From contig DIWF01000001.1 in the NCBI GenBank assembly GCA_002422545.1, positions 1 through 55,589 on the forward strand: DNA of 55,589 bases. The letters run 5' to 3'. This DNA comes from Firmicutes bacterium UBA6113 (lineage in GTDB: Bacteria > Bacillota > Clostridia > Tissierellales > Sedimentibacteraceae). A program made the position numbers and the translations under genes. Shown here one piece after another: positions 8,306-16,996 of the stretch. Numbering within the stretch: the first letter of the stretch is position 1; each line of letters starts with the position of its first letter. Below the pieces are notes generated by a model, which worked only from the letters and a program-made list of their open reading frames with translations, did no database searches and had not been told where the DNA came from.

Positions 8306-9211
8306 TTAAGAGGGGAGCGGAGTTAAAACCGATTCAAGCAGCCCGAAAAAAATCGTAATGGATAACAAATCAGCTGCACCTCCCGGGCTTATGTTTTTTT
8401 CCACAAACAAATTGTTCATTTCATGGATTTTTTCTCTGAACCCATCTTCATAAATAATTCCGATTTCAAGGAACTCATGTGAGATAGCCTTGACAAATTC
8501 CAGCGCTTCAAGTCCTCCCCTGTTTACAATGTTCGAATCATCAGAAATGCTCATTAAGTGAAAAAGCACGTCCAACAATTTTTGTTCCATGCTCATGTTT
8601 CTATGACTAAGCTCCCTGAGGCGTGGAAGTGAAGTTTTCTCAACTGTGGGAAATCCGCTTTCTGCTTCTCCCCTAATTCCTGAAAATCCCTTTTCAACAT
8701 ACAGCTTTTCGCCGTGGGTGAGTTTTTCCTTTTTCCTAATATTTTCAAAATCTCTTTTTACCAGACCTTCAGTCATAATTCTAACTGTGTTTAAAATTTC
8801 AGTTGTATCTGAATAAGACAGTATGACATGCTCATCAATATCTTTGTCTCGCAAATAATATCCTGCTGCAGCCAGCACTATTCCCATTGAAAAATTGATG
8901 CCTTTGTGGGTATTGATGTTTTTTGTTGCACTGAACATTTCCTTTTCGACATCAATTCCTATTTTTCTTATGGAACTGAAAAGCTCCTTCTCGCTGCCTT
9001 TACATTCAAGACCCGCCTTTGCATAGAGATAAAAGCCTTTGAATAGATTTGAAGAGCTGTCAATGAATGTGAAAATGTCCATGTCATTGTGAGCCCCCGT
9101 GTTCACTGCATCTACAAGTCCGGGTTTTGGTGTGAGTACAGCTTCATACAGTATTGACCTTTGGGCATATTCAGCAAGTCTGAAGCTTAAATTATCTATA
9201 TTTTTGTTCAT
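8306..9211 (-). CDS. citG: Triphosphoribosyl-dephospho-CoA synthase-like protein (CitG/MdcB family)
   Basis: 301-aa soluble enzyme. Family motifs are LYEAVLTPKPGLVDAVNTGAHNDM near the N-terminus, THKGINFSMGI in the middle and SPGGAADLL near the end. CitG converts ATP and dephospho-CoA to the precursor of the citrate (or malonate) lyase prosthetic group. No citrate lyase or decarboxylase subunits are present in the window, so the partner is elsewhere or the enzyme has another role. It is the last gene of the ackA-idi-citG operon and overlaps idi by ATGA. Confidence 0.88.
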   Translation of the reverse strand: MNKNIDNLSFRLAEYAQRSILYEAVLTPKPGLVDAVNTGAHNDMDIFTFIDSSSNLFKGFYLYAKAGLECKGSEKELFSSIRKIGIDVEKEMFSATKNINTHKGINFSMGIVLAAAGYYLRDKDIDEHVILSYSDTTEILNTVRIMTEGLVKRDFENIRKKEKLTHGEKLYVEKGFSGIRGEAESGFPTVEKTSLPRLRELSHRNMSMEQKLLDVLFHLMSISDDSNIVNRGGLEALEFVKAISHEFLEIGIIYEDGFREKIHEMNNLFVEKNISPGGAADLLSITIFFGLLESVLTPLPS

Positions 9212-9729
9212 TTGATTTCCTTTTCTCGAAGATATTCTATGAATTTAGGCATTATAATAATAAACCAAGGAGTGAATTCATGAGGACTCTTCTTCATCCA
9301 AGTCATGAGATCTGCAATACTCACCCACTTGGCGCATGCTACTTCTTCTAAGTTTACGCTGAAGTTTCCGTCATATTCCCCTGCAAACACATGGTCATAT
9401 TCAAATTCTGCAAGCCCGTTTTCAAACTTGTAGTAATATGTGAAGCTTGATATTTCCTCGGTTTTGGCTTCTATTCCCATTTCCTCCATCAGACGCCTTT
9501 TAACAGCTTCTTCAAGACTTTCCTTCCAGCGGGGATGGGAACAACATGTGTTTGTCCAGAGCCCGCCGCAGTGGTATTTGTCATGAGCCCTCTGCTGCAG
9601 AAGTATTTTGTCCCCTTTGTACAAAATGACCGAAAAAGCACGGTGCAATATTCCATCCCTGTGGGCTTCTTCCTTTGTTATTTCTCTTAATGAATTGTCT
9701 AGGAAATCTACTTCAGTAATTTTATCCAT
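9208..9729 (-). CDS. idi: Isopentenyl-diphosphate delta-isomerase, type I
   Basis: 173-aa NUDIX-fold isomerase that interconverts IPP and DMAPP. Visible type I features are ILHRAFSVILY at the start, LLQQRAHDKYHCGGLWTNTCCSHP with the active-site Cys and metal His, and the NUDIX-like helix EEAVKRRLMEEMG. An EYDHVF Glu/His segment follows, then a W-rich C-terminal region ending HEFTPWF. The length is typical (170-180 aa). It lies 15 bp after ackA, so the two are co-transcribed. The link to acetate kinase and CitG is unexplained. Many Clostridia lack idi or use type II, so the presence of type I is notable. Confidence 0.9.
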   Translation of the reverse strand: MDKITEVDFLDNSLREITKEEAHRDGILHRAFSVILYKGDKILLQQRAHDKYHCGGLWTNTCCSHPRWKESLEEAVKRRLMEEMGIEAKTEEISSFTYYYKFENGLAEFEYDHVFAGEYDGNFSVNLEEVACAKWVSIADLMTWMKKSPHEFTPWFIIIMPKFIEYLREKEIK

Positions 9730-9744
9730 ATTTTCTCCTGTTTA

Positions 9745-10941
9745 CTATTTGCTTTGCTTATATATTTCAAAAGTGTCCTGTGCTATTATTTTTTCTTCAT
9801 TTGCCTTGACAACAATTATTTTGACCTTTGATGAGTCCTTGCTGATTATTCCCTCATCCTGTAATTTTATATTTTTTTCAGTATCTATTTCAGCACCCAT
9901 GTATTCAAGTCCAAGGCATATTTTTTTCCTTATGTTGTGTGCGTTCTGACCAACACCCCCAGAGAAAACAAGAACATCCATTCCGCCCATGACTGCGCTG
10001 TATGCTCCCACATATTTCTTAGCTCTGTGACACACTGCCTCAATGGTAATTATAGCTTTTTCGTCTCCCTTTAAAGCTGCAGCAAATATTTCCCTCATGT
10101 CGTTGCTTATGCCCGACATGCCATTCCAGCCGCTTTTTTTGTTTATGAGTTCATCAGCCTGATCAATGGACAAATTTTCCTTTTTCATGAGATATAAAAT
10201 TGCTGCCGCATCAATGTCTCCTGCTCTGGTTGACTGTATGAGACCTTCCTGAGGTGTAAATCCAGTGCTAACCTCTATGGATTTGCCGTATTTTAAAGCA
10301 TTGGCAGTTGTGCCGCTTCCAAGCATCAGATTTACTATTTTATAATTTTTGTGTGAATCATTGAGTATTTTGTCAACTTCCTCTGCCATGCTTCTGAAAG
10401 CAATTCCGTGAAAGCCGTACCTTCTGATGCGGTATTTCTCGTAATATTCATGCGGAATACCGTACATGAAGCTTTCCTTAGGCAAAGTCATATGAAATCC
10501 GTTGTCAAATACCGCAGCCTGCATGATGTCTGGCAAAAATTTCCTGCATGCGTAAATACCAGCCAGGTGATTTGGATTGTGAAGAGGTGCCAGCTCCTTT
10601 ATGCTTTCAATATAATCTATAACATCGCTGTCTATTTTTACCGAAACATTTTGTTTGTCTCCTCCCTGCACCACCCTGTGTCCAATGGCATCTATATCTT
10701 GTTTTTTTATTCCAATAATATTTTTTTCGAAAATGCTGTCAAGTATTAAATTAATTCCTTCCTCATGATTCATTACAGAAAATGTTTCGCATTTGTTATC
10801 ATTTCCGGTTGAATACTTAAACTGTGCATCCCTGTAGCCAATCCTTTCAACGCTTCCCTGGACTGCTACACAGTATTCTGGCATCTTAGCAATCTGAAAT
10901 TTAATCGATGAACTTCCGCAGTTTAAAATCAATATATTCAT
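9745..10941 (-). CDS. ackA: Acetate kinase family protein, divergent
   Basis: 398-aa ASKHA-fold kinase, the normal AckA length. NCGSSSIKFQ is the N-terminal phosphate motif. HRVVQGG carries the substrate Arg, and APLHNPNHL and FDNGFH carry further active-site residues. LMLGSGTTAN and FSGGVGQNAHNIR form the adenine/phosphate pocket. Known acetate kinases usually have FHGTSH and MGTRSGD. Here these read FHGIAF and QSTRAGD, so substrate preference could be altered. The expected reaction is acetyl phosphate + ADP to acetate + ATP. No phosphotransacetylase gene is adjacent. It is the first gene of the operon with idi and citG. The start is ATG 10941 behind GGAGGTATAA. Confidence 0.82.
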   Translation of the reverse strand: MNILILNCGSSSIKFQIAKMPEYCVAVQGSVERIGYRDAQFKYSTGNDNKCETFSVMNHEEGINLILDSIFEKNIIGIKKQDIDAIGHRVVQGGDKQNVSVKIDSDVIDYIESIKELAPLHNPNHLAGIYACRKFLPDIMQAAVFDNGFHMTLPKESFMYGIPHEYYEKYRIRRYGFHGIAFRSMAEEVDKILNDSHKNYKIVNLMLGSGTTANALKYGKSIEVSTGFTPQEGLIQSTRAGDIDAAAILYLMKKENLSIDQADELINKKSGWNGMSGISNDMREIFAAALKGDEKAIITIEAVCHRAKKYVGAYSAVMGGMDVLVFSGGVGQNAHNIRKKICLGLEYMGAEIDTEKNIKLQDEGIISKDSSKVKIIVVKANEEKIIAQDTFEIYKQSK

Positions 10942-10990
10942 TTATACCTCCATGACTTTGTTATATATAAATTATTTCATTTTAAGCTCA

Positions 10991-11116
10991 ATGTCAATTT
11001 ATTTTTCAATTACCGCATATAATGTGGGCAGTGTGGCTCTCACAGTCATTTTAGTTGTACAGCTGGGGTACAAAACATTTTTCAACCATGAAAGCCAGCT
11101 CATAATTGAAGATTAA
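10991..11116 (+). pseudogene. Possible remnant of a transporter C-terminus
   Basis: A 41-codon frame in the gap between ackA and ndk encodes a hydrophobic helix followed by a polar tail (GSVALTVILVVQLGYKTFF, then NHESQLIIED and a stop). It reads like the end of a membrane transporter. There is no ribosome binding site before the ATG and no upstream partner. I do not recognise the family. It could be a decayed gene or chance coding. Confidence 0.25.
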
Positions 11117-11179
11117 TCTGTGTCTTAATTATTCTAAAGACATTATTGCACTCTGATAAATTCTTGTGCACAGATTATT

Positions 11180-11596
11180 TTAAAGAACTACAGTGCATTC
11201 GGGAAACCATATTTTGATTTCTCTTTTTGCGCTTTCCTTTGAATCTGAACCATGAACGCAGTTTTCTGATTTTGACAGGGCATATGTTCCCCTTATGGAC
11301 CCTGCTTCCGCATTTAAAGGATCAGTTGCTCCGTTTATTTTTCTGACTGCTTCAACAGCATTTTCTCCTTCAACAATCATGGCACACACTTCTCCTCTTT
11401 TTAAAAATTCAATGAGATTTGAAAAAAATGCTTTGCCCTTGTGTTCGGCATAATGCTCTTCTGCAATTTCTTCTGACGGAGTCATAAGCTTTAAAGCGCA
11501 AATGTGAAGTCCTTTTTTTTCATAGGCAGAAATAATTTCACCCATCAATTTTCTTTCAACTGCGTCAGGCTTAATTAGAACCAGTGTTTTTTCCAT
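11180..11596 (-). CDS. ndk: Nucleoside diphosphate kinase
   Basis: 138-aa cytosolic enzyme that transfers the gamma-phosphate of ATP to NDPs through a phospho-histidine. TLVLIKPDAVER at the N-terminus is the family signature, and His115 in NCVHGSDS is the phosphorylated residue. GATDPLNAEAGSIRG is the nucleotide-binding loop. The length is standard. It is monocistronic with its own promoter upstream and RBS AAGGAGGATTT. Confidence 0.97.
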   Translation of the reverse strand: MEKTLVLIKPDAVERKLMGEIISAYEKKGLHICALKLMTPSEEIAEEHYAEHKGKAFFSNLIEFLKRGEVCAMIVEGENAVEAVRKINGATDPLNAEAGSIRGTYALSKSENCVHGSDSKESAKREIKIWFPECTVVL

Positions 11597-11620
11597 AAAT
11601 CCTCCTTCATGTTTGTTATA

Positions 11621-11649
11621 ATCTTACAATTATTACACAAAATATTCAA
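11621..11649 (-). promoter_or_regulatory. Predicted sigma-A promoter of ndk
   Basis: On the minus strand TTGAAT (11644-11649), 17 bp and TAAGAT (11621-11626). This is a reasonable match about 25 bp before the ndk start. Confidence 0.55.
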
Positions 11650-11736
11650 CAAAATAAAATTTTACATATTATTTTATTTTATGGAACATTTTAAAAAAAT
11701 GTCCGTCTAATTAATAAAATCAAAAGGAGGTACATC

Positions 11737-12732
11737 ATGAAGAAGACATTAAGATTAATCGCATTGATTTTGACATTGACAATGACATTTTCAACTTTTG
11801 CAGTAGCAGAAACTATTCAGGAAAACCAGGAGGCAGAAGAAATCGCAGTTGAACCTGCTGTTCCCTTTTCCTTTTATACGTCTTTTACAGGCACAGTTAA
11901 AAGCATAGAAGAAGGCAATGAAGGAACCATAAAGGTATACCTTGAAGACAATGATAATTCGCCTGCATACTTCGTTTTAACAGAGCAAACATATTATGTT
12001 GATGATGTAAAAATCGAGGAAGGAAAAGAAATAACCGGATACTACGAGTCAGGAAAACCAATGATTTTAATTTATCCTCCTCAGTATTCCATAGACATCG
12101 TGGCTGCTAAACCCACTGAAGGGTTCATGAAGGCTGACAAATTTGACGCGGGTCTTTTAAGCGCAGACAAACAGCTTGAGCTTAATATTTCCACAGATAC
12201 TGAAATTATCTGGGAAAACAACACACAAATAAATTGGTTCAAGGCTCCAACAGCTGAAGAACTACAAACAGTTCTCACAAACAGAAAAATGATAGTGTTT
12301 TATGATTTTACTACGAAAAGCTTACCTGCACAGACAACTCCAAATAAAATAATAGTATTGTCACAGCAGGAAGTAGATCCTCTCAGCATATTCGTAGAAG
12401 ACGCAGCAATAGAAGCACCCTCTGCGTTTATTGACGAAGACGGTACTGTTATGGTTCCTTTAAGAGCAATATCAGAAGCTCTTAAGTATGATGTTACATG
12501 GAACAACGAAGAAAGATGCATAATGGTAGGAAGTGATGTTCAAGTTAAAATTGGAAAAAGCAGCATAACTGTAGCAGGAAAAGATACTGTTCTGCTTGAG
12601 TCTGCTGCATTGATTAAAGATGACAGATCATATGTTCCTTTGAGTTTCTTCAAAGAGGCTCTTGGCGTAAAAATAGTTAGTTTTTTTGAAAACAACATCA
12701 TTATTAACACCGGCCGATATATGGCTGATTAA
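11737..12732 (+). CDS. Secreted stalk-domain (copper amine oxidase N-terminal-like) protein
   Basis: 331-aa exported protein. Residues 1-25 are a signal peptide ending AVAET. Residues about 45-210 form an all-beta region of unknown family (TGTVKSIEEGNEGTIKVYL). Residues about 225-325 are a stalk domain with paired motifs DEDGTVMVPLRAISEAL and KDDRSYVPLSFF. These domains tether or present proteins at clostridial surfaces and, despite the name, have no oxidase activity. The stalk domain resembles the tail of the GH18 protein at 2414-3784. The gene is monocistronic, with RBS AAAAGGAGGTACATC. The exact role is unknown. Confidence 0.8.
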   Translation: MKKTLRLIALILTLTMTFSTFAVAETIQENQEAEEIAVEPAVPFSFYTSFTGTVKSIEEGNEGTIKVYLEDNDNSPAYFVLTEQTYYVDDVKIEEGKEITGYYESGKPMILIYPPQYSIDIVAAKPTEGFMKADKFDAGLLSADKQLELNISTDTEIIWENNTQINWFKAPTAEELQTVLTNRKMIVFYDFTTKSLPAQTTPNKIIVLSQQEVDPLSIFVEDAAIEAPSAFIDEDGTVMVPLRAISEALKYDVTWNNEERCIMVGSDVQVKIGKSSITVAGKDTVLLESAALIKDDRSYVPLSFFKEALGVKIVSFFENNIIINTGRYMAD

Positions 12733-12782
12733 TATAAAGGGCGGGGCTTTCCGCGCCCTGCTCTCCTCCCTATGGTCAATAT

Positions 12783-12816
12783 AAAAAACAAGAGTCTGCA
12801 CTGACTCTTGTTTTTT
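12783..12816. terminator. Bidirectional terminator (stalk protein / deaminase operon)
   Basis: A 14-bp perfect stem AAAAAACAAGAGTC with its complement, loop TGCACT. It provides U tracts for both convergent transcripts. A second GC-rich hairpin (AGGGCG...CGCCCT, 12738-12759) lies just after the plus-strand stop. Confidence 0.9.
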
Positions 12817-12824
12817 ATTAGAAA

Positions 12825-14138
12825 TCACATTTTTGATGCAGCTTCATTAAATTTAATTGATGCATCCTCAAGTTCATGTCTTAGTTTTTTAACTGTGTGA
12901 CTGCACAGATTTTTGTTGTGTACTCTTTTTATACCATCCACATATACAGTCTGCACGTTTCCAGCATTAGTCTGATAAACAACAGTTGCATATGGGTCAT
13001 GCATTGGGTACATGTTGATGCTTTGGGTTTCCACAATTGTCACATCAGCATTTTTGCCAGGCTCAAGAGAACCAGTTGATTCATGAATACCCAAGCATCT
13101 TGCTCCGTCAATTGTAGCCATTTTTAGAATTTCTCTAGACGTGTAGGCTGAACGGTCATGCAAAAATGTTTTTTGAGCCAGTGCCACAGTCTTCATCACA
13201 GTAAACATATCAAGAGTGTTTCCGCTTATGGGACCGTCAGTTCCAAGCCCCACACTTACTCCTTTTTCCTGCATGAGCTTTACAGGTGATATGCCCTTAC
13301 CTGATTTTGTGTTGGCAACAACACAGTGAGATACATTTACACCATAACGAGCCAGAATCTCTGCATCCCTTTCATTTATGTAGATGCAGTGTGCTGCAAC
13401 TAGATCACTGCTTAGAAAACCAATATTTTCCATATATTCGACAGGTGTCACGTCGTATTTTTCTCTTAGAAGAGCAACTTCATAATCCATTTCGGCAAGA
13501 TGTATCATGTAGGGAACATTATATTTTTCTGCAATTATTTTGCTCTTTACAAGAGAGTCTTTAGTGTTTGAATAAGGTGCGTGAGGGGCTATGGACGGAG
13601 TGATGAGATTATTTTTGCCTGCCCACTTTTCAATAAACTTTTCAGCATACATAAGACCTCCGTAAGGCTGTCGGGAATCAATGGTATTTTCTATGATTGT
13701 TTCTGCCAGTACAGCTCTTTCTCCCATCTGGGAAACTGCTTCTGCAATATCATCTTCAAAATAATACATGTCAAAAAAAGTTGTAATCCCAGACAGCTGC
13801 ATTTCAGCAACTGCATATTTTGCACTTGCTTTTGCCAATGATGAAGTCATCTGTTTTTTTTCCAGGGGAAATAAAAAACGGTTCAATCTGTCCTTCATGT
13901 CTTCTCCCAGGCCCCTAAATGGAATCATCCCTATGTGAGTGTGCGTGTTGACAAAACCAGGGATCATTATTCCTCCTTCTGCATCCACAACCTCCATGTT
14001 CGCAAAGTCATCAATGCATTTTTCCATGGGACCAACTGATGAAATTTTTCCATCCTCAACAAGAAGATAACCTTTGTTGAAAACATCAAAGCAATCATTC
14101 ATTGTAACTACTACAGCATTTGTGAAAAGAGTTTTCAT
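12825..14138 (-). CDS. mtaD: Amidohydrolase: 5'-methylthioadenosine/S-adenosylhomocysteine deaminase-like
   Basis: 437-aa metal-dependent amidohydrolase of the TRZ/ATZ-MtaD group. GFVNTHTHIGM carries the first metal His pair, HLAEMDYE follows, AAHCIYINERD carries a further His, and GLGTDGPISGN carries the metal Asp. Relatives deaminate MTA, SAH or adenosine to the inosine forms. The gene overlaps adenine deaminase by ATGA and is the last gene of a six-gene operon with a PotABCD-like importer, so adenine-compound salvage is the likely theme. MTA is the by-product of polyamine synthesis. Guanine/chlorohydrolase-type activity is the main alternative. Confidence 0.82.
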   Translation of the reverse strand: MKTLFTNAVVVTMNDCFDVFNKGYLLVEDGKISSVGPMEKCIDDFANMEVVDAEGGIMIPGFVNTHTHIGMIPFRGLGEDMKDRLNRFLFPLEKKQMTSSLAKASAKYAVAEMQLSGITTFFDMYYFEDDIAEAVSQMGERAVLAETIIENTIDSRQPYGGLMYAEKFIEKWAGKNNLITPSIAPHAPYSNTKDSLVKSKIIAEKYNVPYMIHLAEMDYEVALLREKYDVTPVEYMENIGFLSSDLVAAHCIYINERDAEILARYGVNVSHCVVANTKSGKGISPVKLMQEKGVSVGLGTDGPISGNTLDMFTVMKTVALAQKTFLHDRSAYTSREILKMATIDGARCLGIHESTGSLEPGKNADVTIVETQSINMYPMHDPYATVVYQTNAGNVQTVYVDGIKRVHNKNLCSHTVKKLRHELEDASIKFNEAASKM

Positions 14139-15850
14139 ATGAGTTCCTCCACCAATGGAATTTTTTCCTGAGTTAAAGAGTCGAAGATTCCCTTGTCCGT
14201 AACCTTTATGGTAGGAGACACCGGAAGGGACAAAGTTGAAAATGACATAACAACATTTGAATTTTCATATCCCAAATCAATCATCCCACGCCTTACACGG
14301 GACAAGTTTTCTCCCAAGATTTCAATGGGTTCATCACTTATGATACCTCCTATGGGCAGTGGACAAAATACTGTGATTTCATTCTCAACACAAACACCGT
14401 AACCGCCCTGTTCCTTTAAGAGTTTGTGCTGCAAAGTTATAATGTCTCTAGGATTTGTTCCCATAACCATCATGTTGTGGTGATCGTGGGCCCATGTTGT
14501 TCCGACAGCTCCTTTTTTCTTAAGAATATTTGTAAGTGCAAAAGTGATTTGTCCCGTTTTTCCGTATCTTTCCATTACAATCAAAAGAGACAGGTTTAGT
14601 TTTTCCCAATTTAAAATTCCATTTACAACAGGAACATTTTTTTTAGTCTTTTTTGTAAATGTACCAAACTTTTCGATTTCTATGATGTTGCACACGGCTT
14701 CTTTCACGTTTATATCATCGGTCACTTTAACATTTAAATCTTCCGGTGTCAATTTTCTGCACTGTATACTTTTGTACAATTTTTTCGGGAAAACAGATTT
14801 ATTACCAGCAGGTGACTTGCAGCAATTTTTGTTGTGCACAATTTTCCCGTTTTTATAGACACTTGCTATATTAAAATCATCAATGCTGTCAAGAACAACC
14901 ATATCTGCAATCTTTCCGGGGGCAATGCATCCTCTGTCTCTTAATCCCATATGTCTTGCAGGAGTGTATGTGCACATGTAGATTGCAGTTTCAACAGGAA
15001 GCCCGTTGTGCACTGCAAGCTTTAATATTTCGTTTAAATGCCCGTTTCTCAAATCATCAGCCATCACATCATCGGTTACAAAGCAGGCATACTCGGAAAA
15101 ATTGTTTTGCATGATCACATCCATGTTTTCCTTAGTAACAGATTTCTTCTGAAACTGAAGAAATACTCCGCTTGAAATTTTTTCTGAAATTGACTTTGGA
15201 CTTTGTTGAGTGTGGTCTGAATTGATTCCCTTAAATAAAAAACGTGCCAGATTAAGTCCTTCAACTCTTGGAATGTGACCTTCCACAGGAAAATTAGGCC
15301 TTTGTTCCCTGAAATATCTTACAATATTTGAAATTACAGAATTTTCATCGTTCACAAGGCCGTTGAAATCCATAACTTCACCAAGACATATTACATTTTT
15401 ATTTTTAAGAAGAGTTATGGTTTCACCTGTTCCTATTTTTCCGCCGGTGGTTTCCATGTCCTCGTTTGTTGAAGGAACTGATGATGGAACAGCATAAAAA
15501 ATGTCAAGCACAGTATAAGAATCTGCAAAACTTTCTAATCCTTCAAGACCTGCTACATTTGCAATTTCATGGGCGTCAGCAACAACGGTTGTGGTCCCGT
15601 AGCGTATTACTGCTTCTGAAAAACGCGAAGGTGTGGTCATTGAACTTTCTATGTGCATGTGTACATCAATTAATCCGGGAATTATAAATTTATCATGCAT
15701 ATCAACACGGCTCTCTGCCGCAAGCTCAACCATATCACCGGAGTCCACCCACAAAAATCTGCCGTCTTTAACTGCAATATTCTTTTTTTCAAATTTCTTT
15801 AAAAACACATTAAAAACCTGAGCATTATAAAAAATAATATCTGCTTTCAT
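14135..15850 (-). CDS. ade: Adenine deaminase
   Basis: 571-aa Ade-family amidohydrolase (adenine to hypoxanthine plus ammonia), full length. Metal-site motifs include GLIDVHMHIESSM at about residues 60-73 and GHIPRVEGLNL. SDHTQ follows, and the family-specific C-terminal domain carries VGTTWAHDHHNMMVMG. Bacterial Ade needs Mn or Fe. It lies 67 bp after the potD-like gene and shares an ATGA overlap with the MTA/SAH deaminase-like gene, so the two deaminases are translationally coupled. Confidence 0.94.
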   Translation of the reverse strand: MKADIIFYNAQVFNVFLKKFEKKNIAVKDGRFLWVDSGDMVELAAESRVDMHDKFIIPGLIDVHMHIESSMTTPSRFSEAVIRYGTTTVVADAHEIANVAGLEGLESFADSYTVLDIFYAVPSSVPSTNEDMETTGGKIGTGETITLLKNKNVICLGEVMDFNGLVNDENSVISNIVRYFREQRPNFPVEGHIPRVEGLNLARFLFKGINSDHTQQSPKSISEKISSGVFLQFQKKSVTKENMDVIMQNNFSEYACFVTDDVMADDLRNGHLNEILKLAVHNGLPVETAIYMCTYTPARHMGLRDRGCIAPGKIADMVVLDSIDDFNIASVYKNGKIVHNKNCCKSPAGNKSVFPKKLYKSIQCRKLTPEDLNVKVTDDINVKEAVCNIIEIEKFGTFTKKTKKNVPVVNGILNWEKLNLSLLIVMERYGKTGQITFALTNILKKKGAVGTTWAHDHHNMMVMGTNPRDIITLQHKLLKEQGGYGVCVENEITVFCPLPIGGIISDEPIEILGENLSRVRRGMIDLGYENSNVVMSFSTLSLPVSPTIKVTDKGIFDSLTQEKIPLVEELI

Positions 15851-15917
15851 TTTTTCCCCTTAAATCTTAGTTGCTGAAATAAATGAAAGGACAGGGTTTC
15901 CCTTGTCCTCTCAATGA

Positions 15918-16982
15918 TTACTGATTCATTATACGGTTCCACTGGTTAATCCATTCATCCAGGTTTTTGTTTACGAAACTTGAATCAATTGATTTTGCAC
16001 GCTCTGCAATGTCTCCGTATGTCTTGTTCTTTGCTGTTGCTTCATCAAGCTGAACATTTTTGTTTGTTGGTGTTTCATTTAAAGATAAAGCTGTTTTAGC
16101 CTGAACTTCTTCAGAGATTCTCCAGTTGACAAAAGCATAGGCAAGTTCTTTGTTTTCTGAAGCAGCACTTACGTTGATTACATTGAAGTTTGCATATGTT
16201 CCGCTTTGTGGCACTACATAGGATAAATCCGGCTGAGCCTTGTATATAACAGGAAGAGCAAAGTCTCCTACAACAGCTACAGAAATTTCCCCTGTTTGGA
16301 ACATGTTAGCCAGGTCTGATGATTTAGTGTATGTTTTCACAACATTAGGCTTCAATTCTTCAATTGCCTTGAAAGCCGCAGCACCGTTATCGCTTGTTAT
16401 GTCAACTTTTGCATAGTCGCTTGCAACATGAAGCATATGAGGTCCATAAGTAATTGTCATGTCAGGAATAGCAATTTTACCTGCAAGACTTGAATCCCAA
16501 AGATCAGACCATTCATCAATTTCCATGCCTGCTGCCTGTGGGTTGTATATTATTCCAAGACTGTTTACAACAAATGGTGCACCGTAACCATTGTCAGATA
16601 ACTCCTTTGCAGGAACTATGAGATTGTCAAGGTTTGGAACTTTTGTTGAATCAAGAGCATCAAACAATCCTGCTTCTACTGCCTGTGCGTTGTTGTTTTG
16701 TGCCAGCTCGATTACATCGATTCCGCTGTTAGGATTTGTTGAAAATTTCGTGAATCTTTCTCCTGAATTTCCTGTTTCAAGAATAATTTCACAATTATTT
16801 GCTTCTTCAAATGGCTGAATGATATCGGCATTAACTTCATCTTCACCTATTGCAAATGTTGATACTATCAGTTGTTTTGGTTCATCCTTCGCTGGAGCTG
16901 CATCCTTGTTGTCTCCACCTGAGCAAGCTGTCAGAAAACTTGCAGCAATCATTAATAACGCTAAACTTTTTTTGAATTTCAT
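15918..16982 (-). CDS. ABC transporter substrate-binding lipoprotein, PotD-like
   Basis: 354-aa lipoprotein. The lipobox is FLTACSGG (Cys20), followed by a charged linker and a type II periplasmic-binding fold (LIVSTFAIGEDEVN, then FVVNSLGIIYNP and FVNWRISEE). It belongs to the polyamine/iron-type solute-binding cluster (family 1 / PotD-like). It is fourth in an operon after two permeases and the ATPase. Usual substrates are spermidine or putrescine. The co-operonic adenine-type deaminases raise another possible ligand. Confidence 0.85.
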   Translation of the reverse strand: MKFKKSLALLMIAASFLTACSGGDNKDAAPAKDEPKQLIVSTFAIGEDEVNADIIQPFEEANNCEIILETGNSGERFTKFSTNPNSGIDVIELAQNNNAQAVEAGLFDALDSTKVPNLDNLIVPAKELSDNGYGAPFVVNSLGIIYNPQAAGMEIDEWSDLWDSSLAGKIAIPDMTITYGPHMLHVASDYAKVDITSDNGAAAFKAIEELKPNVVKTYTKSSDLANMFQTGEISVAVVGDFALPVIYKAQPDLSYVVPQSGTYANFNVINVSAASENKELAYAFVNWRISEEVQAKTALSLNETPTNKNVQLDEATAKNKTYGDIAERAKSIDSSFVNKNLDEWINQWNRIMNQ

Positions 16983-16996
16983 TGATTTTCTCCTTG

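Noticed and set aside
13286..13841. Two plus-strand frames of 92 and 86 aa
   Set aside because: Both are antisense to the MTA/SAH deaminase-like gene, whose motifs are complete on the other strand.
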